Shown one piece after another: positions 49,920-60,200 of a stretch of 64,000 nt of DNA. The notes below the pieces were generated by a model, which was not told the DNA's origin, did no database searches, and was given only the letters and a program-made list of their open reading frames with translations. The translations under genes were made by a program, and so were the position numbers. Source of the DNA: Pogona vitticeps (lineage: Eukaryota; Chordata; Lepidosauria; Squamata; Agamidae); contig NC_135789.1 of assembly GCF_051106095.1 (NCBI RefSeq), forward strand, positions 25,727,264 to 25,791,263. The letters run 5' to 3'. Position 1 is the first letter of the stretch. Each line of letters opens with the position of its first letter.

Positions 49920-50765
49920 CTCTGGTGCCCTCCAGTGGCCATATGTGCAATTGCAGTCTATTAAACATTCTGCTCTCTGCTGACCTCCGGTGTCCAGCCC
50001 TGGTATTGAAGCTTATCCATGAGCTTGCTCCCTGTTCCTCTGGTGGCTGCCCCAGGTACTGGAGGCTTTATGACTCACTCCCTGCTGCCTTCTGGTGGCC
50101 ACTGCCAGTACTGCAGCCTGTTTATGAACTGGCTCCCAGTTGCTAGCTCCCAATCTCCAGTAGCCCATTTACAGATCTGCTTTCTGCTGCCCCAGTGGGC
50201 ACCCCTGTACTGGAGCCTATTTATCACTGCCCTCTCTGGTGGCCACCCCACTCCTACTGCAGTACATTTAGGCAGCTGTTGTCTGCTGTCCTCTGGTGGC
50301 CATCCACTTCTATTTCAGCCTATTCAAAAACCTCTCTGCTGGCCCCCAGTGGCCAACACCTTCTATTACAGCCTATCTAGGTGCATACTTTCTGCTGCCC
50401 TGTGGTGGCCACCACTGCTATTGCAACCTATTTAGGCATGTGCTCTGTACAGCCCCCTGTGGCCACTCCTGCTATTGCATCCTATTTGTAAACCACTCTG
50501 CTGACCTCCAGTGGGCATCATCTGATATTGCACCCTATGTAGGAACCTGCTATCTGCTGCCCTAGTGTGGGCACCTTTTGCTATTGCAGCCCATTCACTG
50601 TATCTGCTGCCCTCTGGTGGCCAATCTGTTATTGCGGCATATATGCAAACCTCTGTGCTGCCTACTGGTGGCAAACCCTGCTATTGAAGCCTAGCTAGGC
50701 ACCTCTTCTCTATTGAAGCCTATATGTAAACCTCTCTGCTTCCCCCTGGTGGCCAACCTCTGTCT
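49920..50765 (-). repeat. Tandem array of about 16 units of about 54 bp, each with a CTCF-like core
   Basis: Units begin near 49926, 49981, 50035, 50086, 50151, 50188, 50228, 50287, 50340, 50396, 50450, 50502, 50558, 50608, 50659 and 50740. Each holds a form of TGCCCTCTGGTGGCCA, then a CTATTGCAGCCTATTTA-like half. Read on the minus strand the best core is TGGCCACCAGAGGGCAGC, which fits the known CTCF consensus (CCASYAGRKGGC). Seven or so units have a strong core. Units at 49981, 50151, 50188 and 50558 are weak. All face the same way. The array lies between the convergent genes LRRC75A and AUTS2. Confidence 0.88.
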
Positions 50766-53560
50766 TTTTTGCCATTTTCTCCCAACTCTTCCTTGGAGAT
50801 TGGAATGTACAGCACCTTTTAATAGTGGCTGCGCCACAAATGTTGAGGTTTTTTTTTTGTTCAAAAAATTCCTTTCCTAATGATTCACAACAGAGAACAC
50901 AGCACAGAAATCATCCTTCTCAAGTGAAATTAATCCGTGTGGAAGAGGATCCATGCAGTCTATTATGTCAAACTGAATAGGCATAAGAAAAATATTTGGA
51001 AAGAAAACAGTGAGAAAAATGTTTTAAGAGCTAAAACAATGAGCTGCAAACCCTTCTGATAGGTTCTCAGTTGTAACTACCAGAAGTCAGCCAGTCATTA
51101 AATGTGTTACATCGCTAAAACAACCAAGGATGTCAAGGCATTGAACATAGTTGTTGCCAGTAGAAAAAGAATGCATTTTGTAACTAGATGCCTGATAACA
51201 CTGAAGAGAGCCAAGAGAGAACACACAACATGAAGTAGTGATCAAAGAGTTATTTCAAGTAAACATTTTGGATTACTTGTCGATTGAGGGCAAAACAATT
51301 TAAGGAAGCAATGACACACATGCTACAAAGAAAGAACCTACAGAATGTTGGCGGTTTTGTGTATGCTGTGTATGTGGCATCCAGTTAACAAAGAAATGAG
51401 CAACTGTGGCCCTCCAGGTGCTCTTTTAAAGCTAACATTGTGAACAGTGTCTGGAACGGCCCAAGTTGTAGTTGAACAGCTATGCAACTCACGCCCTTTC
51501 GCTTGCTCAATCACTAGTTCCAAACCTGACTGTTGCATATTTGTCGCCTATCTCATTGGTTGTATATCTTTATGACTCCCTGCCATGAGTTGAATTAACA
51601 CACAAGAGGGACTACAAGAATTATCGTTAAGACTTGTCCCAGTTTATAGTCATTTGAAACAGTCTTCCAGTAGTCAAGGGTCCAGTCAGGGCCCCATTTG
51701 TCCTGATAGCTCAATCTGGAAATGCAGAAACCTCACGGTAATGATGAGCAAAGATATTCATTCATTAGGTGAGTGTGTGGGCAGTGGGAGGGAGTGATGA
51801 AACTTAAGAAAGGAACCCCAACCCAGTGGCAAAACATACATATTTTGTCCTAGAAATTCTCTTTTGAGTTCAACCAGTATTGAAGAGTGGAACACTAACA
51901 AAATAGTTGTTTGGTTACCTGCTCTGCAAGGAGTCTTAGGAAGCTGTGCCTCTTGCTTCAGTAGCTCTTCGAATCACTCCTTCCTGCTTCTCAACCTGTC
52001 TGTGGCCAGGGTGTCCTGGAGAAAGGCTGTAACTCAGTGGTAGACCATCTGCTTGGAATGCAGAAAACCCCAGGTCCGTTCCCAGGTAGAGCTGAGAAAG
52101 ATTGCTACTCAAAACCTGGAGAGCCACTATCAACTGATGATAACAGATACAGAACAAGTGCCTCTTCCTACACCCCCAAGGGCTTAAACATTATTTCTCC
52201 ATCTCAGAGGCATGCACATTCATGTGTGACTACCTGGGTTTGCAAGGGGACCCCAAGTTGCTTCCTGGTTCACTATCTCCTCTGATCCTTGGAATGATAA
52301 ACCAGCCAGGAACCTAAAAACACATGTAAAGACATCAGATGGAACCCGGGAGCCCTGTTATGTAATGTGGGGTTTGTATAGTAATTATATGTGATAATAT
52401 GACAAATAAGATTAAGTCTAGCAACGTAATAGAGAAAGATTGCAATACAAATGGATTTTAGATGCAAAAAAGAGCTAGCAAAGGAACAGTTGAGACTAGT
52501 GTGGCCTGAGATACTTGAGTGGTAGAGAGTATTTAAAAGAAGACTTAGGAAGAGCTGAAGAAATGAATTTGTACGACAAGAAGTTTTGTGTTGCGCTGGA
52601 AAGAGAGTGATTGTACAGAGCTAGTGCAACCATGTAAAGATATGTAAAGAGCATTGGAAGGCTGAAGCATCTACTGTGATATCAGTAGGCATATCAACCA
52701 CTATTTCTAGTGGTTAAGACTGTTTGATATACAAAGACTGTGCTCAGATCTCCATTTGGCCATGAAGCTTGCGATCTTATGCCAGTTCACCTCTCTCATT
52801 CATAGTGACGGCAGTTGTAAACATAAAGGAGAAAGTGCATGTCACTCGGAGCTCACTGGAAGAAAGATGGTATAAATATAATCAATACATAAAGTAATAA
52901 TTCAAATTATACACTGCAGTCTATTGGAGAGTTGAAGAGTCACATGCTTGAATTCAGTCTGTATTACGTGTGGTTTCTGTCACGTCGGAACCGAATCATA
53001 GTTCAAAGTAAATGGATATTTAAGAAGCGGTTTTACCAGTTCTATTCTCCCAGTGGCCAAATGCAGCTCTCCATAGTGCTGGTCTGTCTCACTATCTGTA
53101 ATCCACATGTCTTATATACATCAACTCAATTTGTGATCTTAGGCCAGTCACCCGAAACCATCCACACCAAAACACTAACCCAGTGAAAGAAGCAGGCATT
53201 CTGGAGGCCATATGTTTCATGATTTTTGTTGAGGTTTTTCACTATTTCCAGGCTCAGTATGGCCCATGGGGTAAAAAATAAAATAAAATAAAAATCAGGC
53301 TGTAGGCCACCCTCCTCCCCACCCTAAAACGCTGATAAAGAGAGGACAGCTGGAATGTACAAAGTGATCACTTACCGAAACTCAGAAGCATTCCAAACCA
53401 AAGGGCTTTTCTCTCTGCAACACCACAGCTTGAAACGAGAGCAAAAAACCGATTAAAACGGATTCGATCCAACATATAACATTGCATTGTATTGCCTTGT
53501 GTTTTGTCTGTGAACATGGAGGGTGAGCGAGAGGCATCTGTGACGGGGGGGTGGTTTCTG
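50766..53560. other. Intergenic AT-rich sequence with SINE relics
   Basis: No gene seen. A degraded palindromic hAT-type relic (GTGGCCCTCCAGGTGCTC... CAAGTTGTAGTTGAAC) is at about 51,405-51,480. A tRNA-type SINE is at about 52,025-52,165. MIR-like core remnants occur at about 52,740-52,810 and 53,130-53,170 (CTTAGGCCAGTCACCC). Confidence 0.5.
52025..52165 (+). mobile_element. tRNA-derived SINE
   Basis: GGCTGTAACTCAGTGGTAGA (A box), CATCTGCTTGGAATGCAGAA, a B-box-like CCAGGTCCGTTCCCAGG, then CCTGGAGAGCCACTATCA. This matches the widespread reptile tRNA-SINE with that body. The 3' tail is missing or degraded. Confidence 0.68.
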
Positions 53561-53640
53561 CCAGATGTTGTTGGACTTCAACAAGAAGTTCGGACCATCA
53601 TGGAGATGATGGGGCTTACGAGTCCAACAACATCTGTAGG
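53561..53640. mobile_element. Palindromic hAT-like MITE
   Basis: CAGATGTTGTTGGACT at 53,562-53,577 pairs without mismatch with AGTCCAACAACATCTG at 53,621-53,636. This is a very common reptile palindromic element end. It lies about 200 bp beyond the probable AUTS2 transcript end. Confidence 0.75.
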
Positions 53641-53826
53641 TGGCCTAATCATTCCAAACAAAGAAGCACCTACCAGTTTAGTTCACATTTTTTAATAACA
53701 TGGCACAGATTTACATTACACAAGTTTTTTGCTCATGAAGAAACATGCTGTGGACTGAATGTTGATTCAGAGTTGCTGGGGTATTCTTTTTTTCCCTCCT
53801 CTTTTCACATAGGCTCTAGAAAGGAC

Positions 53827-53832
53827 TTTATT
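53827..53832 (-). promoter_or_regulatory. Candidate poly(A) signal of AUTS2
   Basis: TTTATT on the plus strand reads AATAAA on the minus strand, about 3.4 kb beyond the AUTS2 stop. A nearer or alternative end cannot be excluded (ATTAAA on the minus strand near 53,690), so the transcript end is tentative. Confidence 0.4.
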
Positions 53833-54423
53833 ACATACAGGAGCAACAGCAAAAAGATTTGTATATAACAATTTCTTTACAATACTGAAAGCTATCACTA
53901 CAGTGCCAGAGTACAATTCCCCCCAAATTCTCTCCTTTTTTTTGTTCCTTTTGTCTTGTTCTTTAAAAAACAAACCACTGCACAACATCTGGAGTTCACA
54001 AAATTGGAAGTTCACAACTAAAACTTTTTAGGTGACTACTAAAAATAGAATTCTGATCATTAGAAACAACTGTCTGCAATTAGACTTTTTCTCTCTTTTT
54101 CTGTCAAAACAGGAAAAACAACTTGATGTTACGTTAATACACTTAGAAGACCAATGAAACTCTTTTGTTTATTCCATACACACATTTTTTACAGTCCAGG
54201 AGTATGCAAGATAGTGTATGCTTTCTGAATAAAGTCATATTTTCTCCAAATTATTTCAGAACAGAATACAGCATTAAAAAGAAAGATATATATGGAAATG
54301 GAAGTTTAAGAAAGCCAGAACAATTGCATTTAAAAAGTTATATATTTTGTTTGCAAGACGGAGTCCCCCATGCTTAGAAACAGCAGAACTAATCAAAGAC
54401 ACGTTAAACCAAAATGTAAGAAG

Positions 54424-54666
54424 TACCGTATTTTTCTGTGTATAAGACTATACTTTGTCTAAAATCTTTAGATTAAAAATTGAGGGTCATCTTATACACG
54501 GAAGTAAGCTGAAGAGAGAACAAAAATAAGTGGAGGGGAAAGCAGGGATCAAAGTGATCCTGCAGTGCTTTTATACCTTTTCCCCTACACTTGCTAAGCC
54601 CCACTTATATTTCTTAATTTTGGATTAGAAAAGTGGGGGGCGTCTTATACATGGAAAAATACAGTA
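54424..54666. mobile_element. Mariner-like MITE with TA ends
   Basis: Terminal inverted repeats of about 25 bp: TACCGTATTTTTCTGTGTAT at the left and, read inward from the right, TACTGTATTTTTCCATGTAT. Both begin with TA, as expected of Tc1/mariner relatives. The 243 bp have no coding capacity. Confidence 0.72.
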
Positions 54667-55143
54667 CTTTTCAAAAATCCCATAAAGTTGCCTTTCCCAA
54701 CTTCAGACTTCTCGTACGAGCTGAGACGACAACCCTCACAATCGCTATAAGGACAGATATGCTAGCAGGCAACAATGGGAGCTGCTGTCTGAAGGTAAGA
54801 ATGTGATTTATCAAATAGAGAAATACAGGGTGGGCATACCCCACTGTTGCTAAAAAGCCCACAGGTACGTTCCAATGCATACTTACTTGGAGATTAAATC
54901 TACAACAGGGAGTTTAGGACTTCAGACTTAAGAAGGGAAAAATGAGAGACCAAGAATGTTTTTCTCAATATAAATAACATCCCAGACTCTGGACAGTTCC
55001 AAGAACTGCTACTGCACATAACCTCAGAGTTAAGGTGTCGATAAAAACATGGCATTTGGAAACTGAAATGTTAACATTACTGCAATATCCGATTATGAAC
55101 TGTTGCTACAGAATTTCTGAAGTAAATCTACCACAAGGATAAG

Positions 55144-55486
55144 GGATGTGGTGGTGCTGCGGGCTAAACCGCAGAAGCCTGTGCTGCAGGGTCAGAAGAC
55201 CAGCAGTCGTAAGATCGAATCCACCCGATGGAGTGAGCTCCCGTCACTTTGTCCCACCTCCTTGCCAACCTAGCAGTTCGAAAGCATGTAAATGCGAGTA
55301 GATAAATAGGTACCATCTCGGTGGGAAGGTAAAACGGCGCTCCCTAGTCAAGCTGGCCACGTGACAATGGAAACTGTCTTTGGACAAGCGCTGGCTCTAT
55401 GGCTTGAAAAATGGGATGAGCACCGCCCCCTAGAGTCGGACACGACTGGACTAAAAATGTCAAAGGGAACCATTACCTTTACCTAC
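55144..55486 (+). mobile_element. Sauria-type SINE with perfect 16-bp target duplication
   Basis: CTACCACAAGGATAAG occurs at 55,128-55,143 and again at 55,487-55,502. Between them lie GCGGGCTAAACCGCAGAAGC, AGCAGTTCGAAAGCATG, AGAGTCGGACACGACTGGAC and an ACCTTT-type end. It is more compact than the copy at 20,712, and the unbroken duplication argues for a younger insertion. It lies in the probable AUTS2 3' UTR, in antisense to it. Confidence 0.9.
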
Positions 55487-55944
55487 CTACCACAAGGATA
55501 AGCACATGCCAACACATCAGTTCTACTGCAATCCTTATTAGCATTATTTACTGTTCTTGTAATCTTTTAGAAGTCAGATACGGGGAACTTTCTTTTGAAC
55601 ACAACACCCAGAATCCCCCAGTCAGCATGGCCACTACTCATGGTAACTGAGTCCAGAAACAGGAGTCCAGAAGACTAAACATTTCTCACCTCTAGATCCA
55701 TCCTATTTTGGGCAAAATGCTGCAACACTGTGTCGTCCATCATACACTGTGTAGCAATTGTGGTTAACCTATGGACATAAATGCACTCACCAAGGCCAAA
55801 TTCTAGAACTATCTGTCCTCAGCACCTCCACGTTCCCCTTGAATTCCTTGTTCCATGGCTTAGCAACCTATATCTGGGGAAATGCCTCCAATCAGGTACC
55901 AATGAATAACTGGCCACTAAGTCAACTGTGAACATACTGTTTCA

Positions 55945-56015
55945 AACCTAACTAGGGTTGGGGGCCAGTACTTGGGCGGGAGACCATCTCCAGGTGGAGA
56001 GAGCTCTTGAGGCCG
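55945..56015 (+). repeat. 5S-rRNA-like SINE fragment
   Basis: CCTAACTAGGGTTGGGGGCC then AGTACTTGGGCGGGAGACCA follows the internal promoter region of 5S rRNA (CTAAGCAGGGTCGGGCC... AGTACTTGGATGGGAGACC). It is not a 5S gene, since the first half and end are absent. 5S-headed SINEs are known in squamates. Confidence 0.55.
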
Positions 56016-57223
56016 AGTCAAAGTTGACCGTGCCGAGCGAAGGGGCAGTTTCTTTAGTTCTTAACGAGTCCAGTGCCTTCAACAACGGTCTTACTGGCTG
56101 AATGGCCTACGTGAGCAGCTCTGTCAAACCTGCAACTGGACCAGAGATTTGAAGATGGGATTAAGGCAGCCGAAGGAGCAGCCCATATTTACCTGAGCTA
56201 AGAGGTTCCAGGACTCACCGCTAAGGGACAAGCAGCACAGCAAAATAGCAACATAGCTTCTGCTGTTTTGTGAACAAGATGTTGGGATACTGAGATATGC
56301 ATAGTACCCTAGGCAGGAAGTTGGTTTTGGACCTTGGGAAGGCAAATTCAAATTCTGTTTGGCGAAGCATTCAATCCATAGATCTGGGGGTGTCACCGCC
56401 TTGGATTATGTTGATCAGGGCAACCCAGTAAGGGAAACACGGTCGAAGCCCTTTGTTCCGCAACATAAAACCCTTAGTTGAAAAATAACAAGCAAAAAAT
56501 TAATACCTGCTTTTGTTTGCTGGAGAAGTCCTACATTTTGATGGCTTAATTTCTATATTAAAAAGATTAGACGGAAGTTTAGTTCGGGGAAATTATGACT
56601 TTAAGTGAATGTTTTGACAAGGCTCCTATGAGTTAAACAGGCTTTTGTGAAAAGCCCTAAAATTCATTGCATAGCTGAAGGGATTTAGCTGTCTCAACAG
56701 ATCCACCACAACTTCCAATTGTGGCGTTTTGGACAGTTTAAGAAGTATTCATGTATTATGTTTACTTAGCTTTCAGTATTTACATATTTACAAAGTAAAG
56801 CTTTCATCTTACCCAGTTTGCATATATGACCCAAGGGAAAAAAAACTGTTCTTAAAAACTCTTCCAAAAAAATAAAACAAGATTTATGTTGTCTTCGTTT
56901 CAGCAAGAGAGAACTTTGCTCATTGGAAGCAAAATACGGACTCGCCTGTTGTTCCTGCAGATATTTAAAATCATAGAAAAGAATAAAATACTGTATCTAA
57001 AGAAAGCATGTCAAATTTTTGTCTAAATCCTTTCCGAACGGTTTGCCACATGAAATATACAACGCAATTAAAAAAAAAAAACAGCAAACCACAATATCCT
57101 TCCACACTTGGGTGTATACATTTTGTACAGAGGGTCATAAACAAAGTTTCTTATCCATTGAGTAAGAAGATTAGATATATTTCTCACTGAAGAGCATCTT
57201 CTCCGGGCCGTGTTCAGTGTGTC

Positions 57224-60200
57224 TTATCGGGCCTCTATGTCCTTGAGTGTATGAGAGGGTGGCCTGTCCCTCATTTCTGTCGACAAGGGGGTGGTCCTTC
57301 GTGGCGAACCAGGCCGTGGTCCCAGAGTGGAAATGAGAGGGGGAGGAGCGCTGAGAGCTGCCGTGGGGGGAGTTTTGTTGAGAATCCCGTTTTGAAGTCC
57401 TGATGGGGGGCTGACCCTGGGGTAGTGCATGCTTGGAAGGCCTGGGGCGATTAAACCCGGGTGATGCAAGTGGCCGTCCAGAGCCGCTGGGTGGACGGAG
57501 TGAAGGCGTATGTGCTCGTAGTCTTCCCTAAGCAAGTGCAACCGCTCCCTCTCGTCCAGGTGAGCCCCCCTTTCGTGCTCCCGGCGAGGGTCGACAGAAA
57601 GGGGGTGGTGATGGTGATTGTAGTCATGCGGCTCCCGGTCCCTGAAAGACCTCTCTGTGTCGTATAGCCTGGGCGCAGAAAGACGGTGCAAGGGGTCGTT
57701 CCTCAGAAGGAAGTCTCTACCCAAAGGGTCTCTCCGGTGGATGTCCAAGTCTCGGTAGGGATCCCAGTGGAAAGAAGGGTAAGGGAAGCGCTCGCCCCCG
57801 GGAATGGGGCTGATCCCCATAAAAGGCGTCATCATGCGAGTTCTGTCGAGGCCGCTGATGCTGTTCATAGGGTGGGTGCCGGCGACGCCCACTGTCATGG
57901 GCACAGATGCCAAAGGGGCCGAGTGGATGCTGGACGTGGGCATGGGGGGTGGCAGCTCGGACGGGCGATGAGGCTGTGATGCCTCCAGAGGAAGATCGTG
58001 GTCTTCCTTCCTTTCCTCTTTCACTTTCACTTCGCTGGATTTCTTCAGATTCTCATACGCTGCTTCGGTCTTCTTCTCCGCCTCCCGGCTGGAGGTGCTG
58101 TTGGGCCTGATGCCCTCCGTAGCAGGTGGCCTCGTATAGGGGGAAGAGACCCGCGATGCCTGCTTAGAGTCTTCCGCTGGCCTATTCTCAGGGGCCAGGC
58201 CTTCTTTGTCCAAGACGTAACTGTCTTTTGCTTTGTGCTCGTCAATGCTGACCTCTTTCTGAGATTCGGAGTGGTCCCTCTCTCTTTCTTTGTGTTTCTC
58301 TTTCTCCCGAACGTCTGGGTTCAGGTGGCTCCTGACTGGTTCAGCTGAGCTGCGGTTATGCCCGAGGGAGCTCAGGGAATGGACAGATGCAGGCGAGGGA
58401 TGGCTGGAGTGTCGCTTCTCAGTGCTCTCCCTAGAGAGAAGCACAAAACAGTCAGCGCCCCAGAGACCGGTTTCCGAAATTCGCAACTCCAGGGGTTGTT
58501 ATTATTATTAGTTTTATTTGTACGCCGCATTTCTCCCAACAAAGGGACCCAAGGTGGTTATTATATATACCATGGGTTGGAGACAGACTGTTGGATTGCA
58601 ATGTCTCATCAGCCCCAGAAAATGATCATAGGATTTCTCCCAAATCATCACACAGTTCCCAATAGGTCTAAGCGTTTCGACCGCTTCATCATCATTCTGG
58701 GGCAACCGTTACCCAAGGAAAAAAAAGCAATCATCTGGTTCAGGAAAAATGCTTTCTGTTAATGTAAAAAGAAGCTACCCCATCCTCAAGATTAAAGAGA
58801 ATATTTGAAGTCACGCATGCAAATTAATATATGCAAAATGAGGGACAACGCGAAAATGATACAGCTGGGAACAGCCAGCTCCTACATTTCCTCAGAGCTC
58901 AACACCCCCAGATAGGGTGCTGTTATGCCGCAGCCTCTGATCTCGAATGAAAAGTAAAATTTTGGGGCCTGAATCGAATCCTAGCTAGAGCAGACCCATG
59001 GAATCAATGGGACTTATAAAAGCGTTGACTCACTATTCACCCGTTGTCTACCAAAGGCCCAGAAATGGGAAGGGAATTGCCCGGCAGATGAAGGAAATGA
59101 AGTGGCAGTGATACTGGGGCAGAAGGGGGGGGAGATAAGTTTCGGAGAGCGTTGGTGAATATTTTTTAGTTCCCGGTATGCCTTCCCCATCCCAGCTTTG
59201 CACTCAACCGTGTCTAGAAAGTTGTGCTTCCATACCTTTCTTTGTCATCCTTACTAAGAGAAGAGTCTCCTTTATCTAGATCTCTATCCCGCTCATGAGC
59301 TGCAGCAGATGTACTGCGTTCCAGCTCACCTGGCTTCAGCCAGGGCGGAGGGGTCGGGAACGAAGGAGGAGTTCGGTGCAGACGGTTCCAGGGCTCGTGA
59401 GGATTGCTAAAACTCTGCATACTGGGGCAATCCTTGTGGCCGAACATAGCGTTGGGTGCTGAAATGGCGAAGTGGAGGGGAAAAAGGGATATATGCTCAG
59501 TTGACAGTACTTACCAATCAAACTCAACTTTAATTTTTTTTTTAGTTTTTACAGTATTCAGGAATTAAAATGAATACATGTTATGGGTAGCTGGAAAAGG
59601 AAAGGAGATTAATAAATAAGCATTAGCACGTGGCATTCTGAATAGCAGAAAGGCAACTGAGAAAACAGAGGAGTGCAATATTTCGAGAGGGGTGTGTGAA
59701 TCGGGCAGACACTAGAAAAGTGCCTTGCTATGTAATACACATTTTTTTTCCTGTTAAGGCATCTGAAAGAACATATAATAACCCCAAATTTGAATGCATT
59801 CAGTATTCCCTCAGTCTGATCAATACCAGGACAAATTTATTTGCTTTAATTTGAAAACATTTATATTCTGTTTCTTTTTTTTTTTCAATTTACGGACTGT
59901 TAGGTTTGAAAATAAATAAAAGATAAATATTGAGAACTTAATTTATTCCTATTGATATTCAGTTTTGAGAACATTCTGTTAGTTAAAAATCATTAACTAC
60001 CAGAAGCCTTGAGCAATCTTATAGACTTTGGTTACGTATCTAAAGTTCCTGGTTGTCTCCATCAACCAGAAGAGTCAAGAGTGGGTGACTTGACACAAGT
60101 CTTGTGTTAAAAGGGAAGGGGGATTGTAGAGCGACATGTTCCCATACATTTTAAATGAGTAAAATCCTCAAAATTCTTTTGAAACATCCTCCTTCTTCTT

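Larger units (their letters stand above)
53810..57223 (-). other. AUTS2 3' UTR (extent tentative)
   Basis: AT-rich non-coding sequence following the AUTS2 stop on the minus strand. Three mobile pieces lie in it: a mariner-like MITE (54,424-54,666), a Sauria SINE (55,144-55,486) and a 5S-like SINE piece (about 55,945-56,015). No coding sequence is seen. Confidence 0.5.

Noticed and set aside
49920-50765. CRISPR-like reading of the 54-bp tandem array
   Set aside because: The genome is vertebrate, the units diverge throughout and there are no unique spacers between constant repeats. It is a minisatellite.
55945-56015. 5S rRNA gene
   Set aside because: Only the internal promoter region is similar. 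The 5' part and the end are missing, so it is a SINE-type fragment.
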